The position numbers were made by a program, and so were the translations under genes. Below the pieces are notes generated by a model. It saw nothing but the letters and a program-made list of their open reading frames with translations. It was not told the DNA's origin and did not search any database. From Botryococcus braunii (Eukaryota; Chlorophyta; Trebouxiophyceae): a stretch of 64,000 nucleotides of DNA. Location: assembly GCA_002005505.1 (NCBI GenBank), contig KV908611.1:66861-130860 (forward strand), read 5' to 3'. The number at the start of each line of letters is the position of its first letter. Positions within the stretch are counted from its first letter, which is position 1. Shown here one piece after another: positions 57,338 through 64,000 of the stretch.

Positions 57338-58271
57338 GCAAGATCCGGTTGGATTGAATATTAGATATCACACATAATTAGACACACACATGTGTCATCC
57401 AGATAAGTGAACAATTTCTACATCAACACCATCACTAGGTGAAAGCAGTTCAATAGTCAGCCTGATCTACTCTGATCTTAAGTAATGCATCCAAGATGCC
57501 AATATAGATGAGAGGTGATTTGATCAGGCTGATGTGAGTCAGAGGTTTTGACAACAAGAAGGTTTCAAAAACACTATCGATTGACTTACACCCGTATACG
57601 GCCGTATACGACACTGACCTATCTAACAATACCTGCAAGATCCAGTTGGATTTAATATTAGATATCACAGATAATTAGACACACACATGTGTCATCCTGT
57701 GCATGCTAAATTCATTAGTATCTTGCTGGTAACCAATGTGCAAACGTTTCTCAAACCGCTAACTTGCATAGTGAACTGCTTACCAGATAAGTGAACAATT
57801 TCAACATCAACACCATCACTAGGTGTGTGGTGGCAAAGGAAGAGAGAGTGAGAGAGAGAGAGACGAGACACCAGTCGGGTTAGAGCATTCAGCGGAATCT
57901 GTTACAAGCCGGTCAGCACCGGGACTTCCTTCGACGCCAAGCCGCGTGCCACTTTCCAGAGCCTTCATTTCAGGACCCGGCAGCTTCCTGCCTGAAATCC
58001 TGGCATTGGACCTGGCAGCTTCCTGCCGTTACAAGGTGAAAGCAGTTCAATAGTCTGCAAATCAGCAACAATATATTTAGTCAATATATCAATCCAGCAC
58101 TTATGGCTGTCACATTAGCGTCAACGACGAACAACTTCCTTACCAGCCTGATCTACTCTGATCTTAAGTAATGCATCCAAGATGCCAATATAGATGAAAG
58201 GTGATTTGATCAGGCTGATGTGAGTCAGAGTTTTTGAGAACAAGAAGGTTTCAAAAACACTATCGATTGAC
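57338..58271. repeat. Degenerate tandem duplication, two units
   Basis: Unit A (57,338-57,632) and unit B (57,634-58,271) both begin ctgcaagatcc.gttgg and share attagatatcac, the acacacatgtgtcatcc segment and a 128-bp block (57,459-57,586 and 58,144-58,271) ending cactatcgattgact. Unit A has lost two internal pieces that unit B keeps. Unit B carries the solo LTR and was then hit at its end by the minus-strand gypsy. An atacggccgtat palindrome lies at 57,597. Confidence 0.75.
57826..58033 (-). repeat. Solo LTR, 208 bp
   Basis: TG...CA ends (tgtggtggcaaagg ... ctgccgttaca), flanked by the perfect 5-bp repeat aggtg (57,821-57,825 and 58,034-58,038). It is absent from the duplicated unit A, where aggtgaaagc is continuous (57,438). 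On the minus strand it starts TGTAACG, like the LTR at 58,568, suggesting minus orientation. A gcagcttcctgcc motif occurs twice inside. Confidence 0.8.
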
Positions 58272-58568
58272 TGCCCAGGCCTTTGTTCAGTCGCTCCTAG
58301 AATTATCAAATCAGCGCGTTGACTTGCGCTGTTCTGAGCCTTTTCATGAATTCCTATCCGAATTCAGGTTCAGGGCCTTTGTAGTATCTTGCTTGTCTCA
58401 AGTTCGTGTGAGAATGACCTCACACAGGTGCGACCCGTCTGATTGCACCCCGCCAGCCAAGCTGGCCAGATTACGTAATGAGGTCATCGTACCCCGCTCT
58501 CCGATCACGCGCTATCGGCTCGATGCCGATCGGCTCCCTAACGGACCCTTCGCACTCGGAACGTTACA
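58272..58568 (-). repeat. 3' LTR of chromodomain gypsy (predicted)
   Basis: On the element strand it begins TGTAACGTTCCGAG right after the polypurine tract and ends GGCCTGGGCA, where the flanking tandem repeat (cgattgac) resumes. Length 297 bp. The second LTR is outside the window, so the limits are predicted from TG...CA ends and the flank. Confidence 0.7.
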
Positions 58569-58583
58569 CCCTCCCCCACCTAG
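58569..58583 (-). other. Polypurine tract of chromodomain gypsy
   Basis: On the element strand aggtgggggaggg immediately precedes TGTAACG. Bases 58,584-59,189 are the 3' untranslated region after pol and hold no gene. Confidence 0.8.
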
Positions 58584-59189
58584 GCTCAAGCCGTCTCGGA
58601 TTGAGGGGGATGCATCTCCCACACAGGAAGCACTACAGTCAAGAGTGTATCACGTCCTGACCAGCCACCTTCGCAGGAAGCCCTACAGACAAGAGTCCCA
58701 TACCTCTTGCCCAGCCACCCGCCACCCTAGTCCCGGCAGACTAGTGGTAACGACAATCCACACCCATGCTCATTTGGACTGCCCGCGGAGCACTCCCGGA
58801 AGTACAACCTCCGTCACCAGAAATCCATCTGGCTAATCAAGCTATTGGGGGCTTCACTGACCATCACCATAGCGCTTAGAGTACATGGTTACTCTAGAGT
58901 CACAACCCACCATCAGCAGAGACTCTCAGACACCGAGTCCAGGACCCGGGGTGCACCATGCCCTTGAGACTATCTGAGGTGCTACTAAGTCCGCAGTGAA
59001 CGGAATAGGGCCCTTCCACATGGCATAGCCAGGGACAGGGAGGAGCTATTGAGTAGGACGACATGTTGAACAACGCAACCACTTCGCCGCTAACGAGGGA
59101 TGTCCCGTCGACTGGACATGTGGATCGAATGCCACGACCCCCGAAGTGACAACAGCCCGACTCAAGGCCATTTGTGTGTCTCCTGGGTC

Positions 59190-62100
59190 CTAGCCCGTCT
59201 TGACCCGTGCCCAATACTCCTTCAACGCCCCAGGGGCATTCCGCAAGTTCGCCTCTGATTCCCACGTGTCATGTTCAGGGGAGTATCCCACCCACCGAAC
59301 CAGGAACTCATACGAGCGGCGAGCCTTCCGGTGGTGAAGAATTTTCTCCACCTCGTACTCGTCCTCCCCCTCCAGCACCTCAGCAGGTGGTGGTGGTTGG
59401 ACACTGCCATCCCGGCGGTATCGTTCCAGCCGTGACACATGGAACACGTCATGTATCCTCCAGCGTGCCGGGAGGATCAACTCATAGGAGTTGCCTCCAA
59501 CAGACTTGGCAATTTGGAACGGCCCGACCCACCGAGGCAACAGCTTCGGTGTGCCCTCTTTGAACCTTAGGTTCTTAGCCGACAACAGGACCCAATCTCC
59601 TGGAGCGAACGTGACATCCTTACGCTTCGTGTTAGCGTAACGTGCCTGGCGTTCCGTCGCAATGCGATGTGTGCGCCGAGCTTCTGCCACTAAACGCTGA
59701 ATGCGTTGGACAAAGCTCGAGGCAGCCGGGACCCTGAACTCTGGCAGCACCGATACTGGTAGGTACGGGTGATGACCATAGTTCAACATGAACGGCGTGA
59801 AGCCTGTGCTGGAGTGCTCTGCATTGTTGATAGCAAACTCAGCACACGACAGCTTCTCGTCCCAGTCAGTCTGTGACTTAGACACATACATGCGGAGCAT
59901 GTCCTCAAGAACACGGTTCACACGCTCTGTCTGCCCATCCGTCTGAGGATGATACGCCGTGGACATGGCCTGCTTGGTCCCAAGCATCCGACACAAGGCT
60001 CGAGTGAAGTGGCTGGTGAACAGGGGATCCCTGTCAGACACCACTTTCCTAGGCACTCCGTGGAGCTTCCAAATGTGATCCACAAACAGCTTCGCTGTCT
60101 GCTCAGCAGTCGCCGTGGTCTGCGTAGCCACCAAATGAACCATCTTCGTCAGCTTGTCCACCACCACCAGGATGGCATCATGCCCTTCCGCGGTGCGAGG
60201 CAACTGGGTGATGAAGTCCATGGTCACCGTGTCCCACGGTTTATGCGGAAGCTCAAGGGGATGCAACAGCCCCGAAGGCTTTGCATGCCTTGCCTTGTTC
60301 TTCTGGCAGAGGTGACAGTGAGTCACGTACTGCGTCACATCCTGTGTCATCGTCGGCCACCAATAATGGCGGGCAACCAGCTTCAGGGTTTTGTTCACAC
60401 CTTGGTGTCCAGCATACGGGCTATCATGCATTTCTTCCATAAGGTGGGATCTAAGCCCAAATGCATGCGGCACAACAATCTTTCCTTCGTGTAACAGGAA
60501 GCCGTCGTGTGCGACCAGAGGCGCCACATTGCTAGGTTCCTTGAACCAAAGGTCTTCCTGATAACCACGCACAAACTTGTCCTTCCACGTCATGCCCTCT
60601 CCCCCACCTGAAGGAGGCCTAGACTCGTGTCCCATACCACGAGCCTCTGCAGCCAAGGGAGTACCCTGTGCCCGGGTAACGGCGCAAATGACATCCCGAA
60701 GGGAGCGATTTGGAAGACAAGGGGGACCCTCCGAAACGTATGAACGAGTGGAACGAACCACAACCGCGTTCACCAATGAGTTGGGAGGTGGATATCCCAC
60801 CAGCGTGCGGCTCAGCGCATCGGCAACCACATTTGAGGCACCCGCCATATGTTCCCATGTGAAATGGAACCGGGAGAGAAACTCTGCCCAACGTGTCTGG
60901 CGGCGGCTCAACTGTGCCACAGTATCAAGGTAGGTAATAGCCTTGTGGTCAGTGACCACGCGGAACTCCGGCCCACCTTCAAGATAACAGCGCCACACCG
61001 TTAAGGCGTGAACCACTGCTAGCAGCTCTTGCTCCCCAGTAGGATAATTGATTTCTGCCGGTGTGAGGCGACGACTCTCAAAGGCAATGGGGCGGCCCTC
61101 TTGATATAAGACGGCCCCTAGACCTGCCAAGGAGGCATCCGTGTGCACCTCAAACGGCTTAGTGAAATCCGGGAAAGCTAAGCACGGAGCTTGAGTCAAA
61201 GCCTGCTTAATAGCATCAAAGGCTTGCTGACACGAGCTCTTCCAGTCCCAAAGGACACCCTTGCGAGTCATGCCATGCAGGGGCATGGCCAGCCTTGCAA
61301 AGTCCTTAATGAACTTACGGAAGTATGTTGCCAATCCAAGAAAGGATCGCAACTCCGGTAAGCACGTGGGCTTAGGCCAATTGTAGACTGCAGCAGTCTT
61401 GCGTGGATCAACCTTCACGCCCTCAGAAGAGACAATATGGCCCAAGTAAGCCACTTCAGACTTAGCGAAGGAGCACTTCTTCATGTTTGCATAGAGCTGA
61501 TGCTCTCGAAGAAGCTCCAACACTTGCCGCAAATGCTGGCAATGCTCCTCTGGGGTCTTACTGTAGATGAGGATGTCATCTAAGTACACCAGGACAAACT
61601 TATGCAGATACGGCCGGAATATTGTATTCATTGCCGTCTGAAAAGTTGCCGGCGCGTTCGTCAATCCGAACGGCAAGACACGCCAGTGAAACAATCCGTC
61701 GGGTGTACGAAAGGCAGTCTTAGGTACATCCTCGTCGGATATCCGGATCTGATGGTACCCTGATGTCAAGTCCAGACTTGTAAACAAGGTCGCACCTTGA
61801 AGCTGATCCAGTGCATCATCAATGCGTGGCATTGGGTACTTGTTCTTGACGGTGAGTTTGTTCAGTGCGCGATAATCTATGACCATCCGCAAACCCCCGT
61901 CCTTCTTCTGGACAAACAGGATCGGTGCACCGTAAGGAGAAGTCAAAGGTTCTATGAACTTCTTCTCTAGGAGCAGCTTCACCTGCCTCTCAGCTTCCAT
62001 CACCTCCGAACGAGACAGTCGGTAGAAGGGTCGTGATGGAGGCTTCGCGTGTGGATCAATCAGAGGGATTGTGTGAGAAACCCCAGGACGGTCAGGGGGA

Positions 62101-62786
62101 AGCCCTGGCACGTCTTCAGGGAAGACATCTGCAAACTCTTGTAGCAAAGAGTGCACACTCACAGGTACTTCCACAAGCGATGCTTCAGAAGACAGCAATT
62201 GCGTTACAGATGATAAGAACGTTTTACACCCCGCGCGCGCAAGACGCTTGGCCTGTACCATCGTTATGACTAACTTCTTTACATCTGTACAATCAGAGTC
62301 AGTCATGGCGATGTTGTCCTTACATCGTAACCGAAAGGGCTTACCCTTCCTAGTGTACCCAGTGACACATTTGTCATCGAAGTTCACACTAGCACGAGCT
62401 CTGGTCAACCATTGCTGCCCTAACAACACATCCCACTCACAGGAGTGAACATGCATCACTGTACAAGTTACAGCAGCAAAACGGTAACCCTGGATCGTCA
62501 CAGAGATTGTAACATGCCCAAGATGATCAACTTCCAGGCCATTGGCCATTTGCAACACTGCCTTCTCCGTGGGTGACTCTATTTGTAGACCAAGTCGATC
62601 CGCGAGCGCTGCACTGATGATGTTGCAGCTAGCTCCAGAGTCAGCCAATACCTGGCAGTGCACGCCTTGCACCTGGCCACCAAAAATCATAGTCAGCTTT
62701 TGCACCTCAGCATCTGGGTGGAAAGCATTAGCTATAATCTGCATTGGACTTACATCAGCCCCCGCTTGGTCTGAAGGCCCATACCT
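59190..62786 (-). CDS. Gypsy pol: PR-RT-RNaseH-integrase-chromodomain
   Basis: Open from the codon after the gag UGA (62,787-62,789) to TAG at 59,190; the first Met is at 62,744 and residues are counted from it (1184 aa). Protease LADSGASC at 33-40. RT about 255-440 (VIDYRALNK; VYLDDILIYS, YLDD 387-390). RNase H about 530-645 (VHTDASLAG, GEQELLAV, VTDHKAI). The integrase zinc finger has H773, C810 and C813 (THCHLC); the catalytic residues are D843, D904 and E940. C-terminal GPF motif near 1075 and HDVFHVSRL near 1098. Chromodomain about 1128-1170 (YEVEKILHHRKARRSYEFLV.WVGYS..HDTWE). All catalytic residues look present. It is in the same frame as gag. Confidence 0.95.
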   Translation of the reverse strand, partial: RYGPSDQAGADVSPMQIIANAFHPDAEVQKLTMIFGGQVQGVHCQVLADSGASCNIISAALADRLGLQIESPTEKAVLQMANGLEVDHLGHVTISVTIQGYRFAAVTCTVMHVHSCEWDVLLGQQWLTRARASVNFDDKCVTGYTRKGKPFRLRCKDNIAMTDSDCTDVKKLVITMVQAKRLARAGCKTFLSSVTQLLSSEASLVEVPVSVHSLLQEFADVFPEDVPGLPPDRPGVSHTIPLIDPHAKPPSRPFYRLSRSEVMEAERQVKLLLEKKFIEPLTSPYGAPILFVQKKDGGLRMVIDYRALNKLTVKNKYPMPRIDDALDQLQGATLFTSLDLTSGYHQIRISDEDVPKTAFRTPDGLFHWRVLPFGLTNAPATFQTAMNTIFRPYLHKFVLVYLDDILIYSKTPEEHCQHLRQVLELLREHQLYANMKKCSFAKSEVAYLGHIVSSEGVKVDPRKTAAVYNWPKPTCLPELRSFLGLATYFRKFIKDFARLAMPLHGMTRKGVLWDWKSSCQQAFDAIKQALTQAPCLAFPDFTKPFEVHTDASLAGLGAVLYQEGRPIAFESRRLTPAEINYPTGEQELLAVVHALTVWRCYLEGGPEFRVVTDHKAITYLDTVAQLSRRQTRWAEFLSRFHFTWEHMAGASNVVADALSRTLVGYPPPNSLVNAVVVRSTRSYVSEGPPCLPNRSLRDVICAVTRAQGTPLAAEARGMGHESRPPSGGGEGMTWKDKFVRGYQEDLWFKEPSNVAPLVAHDGFLLHEGKIVVPHAFGLRSHLMEEMHDSPYAGHQGVNKTLKLVARHYWWPTMTQDVTQYVTHCHLCQKNKARHAKPSGLLHPLELPHKPWDTVTMDFITQLPRTAEGHDAILVVVDKLTKMVHLVATQTTATAEQTAKLFVDHIWKLHGVPRKVVSDRDPLFTSHFTRALCRMLGTKQAMSTAYHPQTDGQTERVNRVLEDMLRMYVSKSQTDWDEKLSCAEFAINNAEHSSTGFTPFMLNYGHHPYLPVSVLPEFRVPAASSFVQRIQRLVAEARRTHRIATERQARYANTKRKDVTFAPGDWVLLSAKNLRFKEGTPKLLPRWVGPFQIAKSVGGNSYELILPARWRIHDVFHVSRLERYRRDGSVQPPPPAEVLEGEDEYEVEKILHHRKARRSYEFLVRWVGYSPEHDTWESEANLRNAPGALKEYWARVKTG

Positions 62787-63757
62787 TCAGGAAGCAGGTG
62801 CCTTGCCCTTGCCCTTGTCGTGGGCATCAGGCTTCTTGCAGAACTTGGCCGTGTGGCCCAGTTCCCCGCACTTGTAGCAGCGGCCTTCGCGCTTCATCCT
62901 CGCTGCATACGCGTTGGGCTGCGTGCCCGAAGGCCCAGCACCAGATCCATTCGAGCCCGGAGGCTTCCCAAAGGCAGCGCGCTTAGGAGGTGGAATAGCA
63001 TCCCCGTCTGCCAGGCGCTTGCCCTTGATCAAGGCCTTCAGCTCCTGAGTCTCCTTCTCGCTCGCTGCACCCGGCAACATACGCAAGAAGGATTCAGCTT
63101 CCTTGGCAGCTTGAACAACAATGTCAAGGTTACCAAGCTCGTTACGAACGAGTGAATCTCTTGTTAAAACCTCCAAAATGTTTGGTTTTAACCCCGCCCT
63201 AAAGTAGGCACACGCTTCAGGGCCCGAGATAGGATATTTGACAGCTTCAACCATGATAGCACGAAACATAGCATGGTAAGCTGCCACGGACTTAGTCTGC
63301 CTCAATCGCGCCAACCGTGGACGCACAGTATTTTCTACTTCCACTTCAACAAAATGAGCGAGAAGAGAAGTCTTGAAAATGGCAAAGTCCTTCACATCCT
63401 TTCCCTGAACAGAAAGGGACCTTTTAAGGAGCGCCCATTCCTTAGCGGCTCGGCCAGTAAGGCAAAGGGACGCGTGGGACACTAATTCATCATCACGAAG
63501 GCCCAAAATACACGAATAATCGTCAAATTGACCGAGCCAAGTGATTATGTCAGTCCCCTCCCTTTCCCCATTAAACAACGGAGCCGGTGGGCGCCGAAAG
63601 GGCCCACGTGAAGGTTCAGTTGTTCTCTTCGCATTGAATTCTGAATTCAACACGTCAACGGAAGGACCAGAAGTGGGGTGCCCACCTGCAACGCGTTGAG
63701 TCAGCACCGCAACTTCGGCCTCCAACATATCCACGCGATCCTCCGTACGACCCACGG
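62787..63757 (-). CDS. Gypsy gag, 5' end displaced by LINE insertion
   Basis: The frame is open to the LINE boundary, with no ATG near the boundary (the first codon there is GTG), so the true start lies further upstream in the element. A coiled-coil-like start (DRVDMLEAEVAVLTQRV) is followed by a retrotransposon gag domain (PPAPLFNGEREGTDIITWLGQF ... AVKYPISGPEACAYFRAGLKP) and a CCHC zinc knuckle (CYKCGELGHTAKFC), then a Lys/Gly-rich tail ending GKGKAPAS and a UGA (62,787-62,789). Pol continues in the same frame after this stop. Confidence 0.85.
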
Positions 63758-64000
63758 AAGGAAGGAAGGAATTACATCAACCCAGCCCAAAGGGCTGATG
63801 AGATGGAAAACCGAACACCGACGCAGCAAGACACCGAGAGAAACCAAACACAAACCCTAAGAATCAAGGCCAAACACAAACCCAAAGTACCGAGTGGGGA
63901 GCCAAGAGCACAAAGGAAGGGCATGAAAGCCCCAGGACACAAAGGAAGGGGCAGGAAAGCCCCAGGACACAGCCCAAGAGTGGGCAAGGGCCAGCAAAGG
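63758..64000 (-). mobile_element. LINE 3' end inserted in gypsy gag (runs off window)
   Basis: On the minus strand it ends ccatctcatcagccctttgg, gctgggttgatgtaatt and (ttcc)n, joining gag codons at 63,757. Further upstream (63,860-64,000) is a 3' untranslated region with two copies of ttcctttgtgtcctggggct-type sequence. The LINE body lies beyond the window. Confidence 0.75.

Larger units (their letters stand above)
58272..63757 (-). mobile_element. Chromodomain gypsy element (5' part outside window)
   Basis: Minus-strand element with its 3' LTR, polypurine tract, full-length pol and most of gag in the window. Gag is interrupted at 63,758 by a LINE 3' end, so the gag start, primer site and 5' LTR lie beyond 64,000. 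Pol motifs are intact, unlike in the other two gypsy elements here. Confidence 0.9.

Noticed and set aside
58234..58836. 200-codon plus-strand frame
   Set aside because: It covers the gypsy 3' LTR and 3' untranslated region on the wrong strand.
63775..63815. CTGATGAG resembling a hammerhead ribozyme core (also near 55,560 and 8,540)
   Set aside because: No GAAA partner or matching stems at the required distances. The same hairpin on the opposite strand is explained better as a LINE 3' end.

Overview
The window is eukaryotic nuclear DNA made almost entirely of transposable elements and simple repeats. I found no confident host protein gene, tRNA or rRNA, and nothing bacterial. Three things point to the green lineage: a copia element whose primer-binding site matches 15 nt of the plant-type initiator-Met tRNA anticodon arm, chromodomain gypsy elements, and a degenerate TTTAGGG-like minisatellite. 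A repeat-rich streptophyte or green alga would fit (Chara-like, from memory only). The species cannot be fixed from sequence alone.

Layout 1-26 kb: a microsatellite-rich tract of (CT/GA)n, (GT/AC)n and (TATG)n. It holds four diverged copies of one repeat family (A about 1.6-5.5 kb, B 7.1-10.6 kb, C 11.2-13.5 kb, D 19.1-20.4 kb), with conserved splice-donor-like sites. Copies C and D head a tandem segmental duplication (about 12.34-17.78 kb and 19.14-25.56 kb). Both halves carry fold-back hairpins. Several near-perfect palindromes occur in only one half. Minisatellites (189 bp, about 120 bp, 90 bp, about 57 bp) add to the tract.

26-29.5 kb: relics of a copia integrase, a LINE 3' end with a (TTCC)n tail, and a MITE-like element with 16-bp terminal inverted repeats.

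29.47-38.20 kb (minus strand): a young gypsy-order element with about 1.34-kb LTRs. Its polyprotein runs gag, protease, a Dam-like adenine-methyltransferase domain, RT, RNase H and a PHD finger. One in-frame stop cuts the PHD finger, and a deletion has removed the integrase zinc finger and catalytic core. This is the most unusual object in the window.

38.3-42.1 kb (plus strand): a non-LTR retrotransposon with a restriction-like endonuclease. It has about 150-bp tandem monomers at its 5' end, zinc fingers, RT, a CCHC motif and the endonuclease, and one frameshift.

42,174-55,530 (plus strand): a very young copia element with 728-bp LTRs and target duplication AAGAA. It has an unusual extra ORF before gag and a half-tRNA primer site. 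Its gag is split by a nested gypsy element (44,264-50,294; identical 261-bp LTRs; target duplication CCTCC) that lacks much of its integrase. Gag and pol flank this insertion in the same frame, so the copia coding region was uninterrupted before the nested event.

55.5-64 kb: a LINE 3' tail, featureless DNA, a degenerate tandem duplication carrying a small solo LTR, then a minus-strand chromodomain gypsy element with a full-length pol. Its gag and pol share a frame and are separated by one UGA. A LINE 3' end interrupts its gag at the window edge.

The window therefore records layered retrotransposition: LINE tails were used as targets by copia, copia by gypsy, and gypsy by a LINE.
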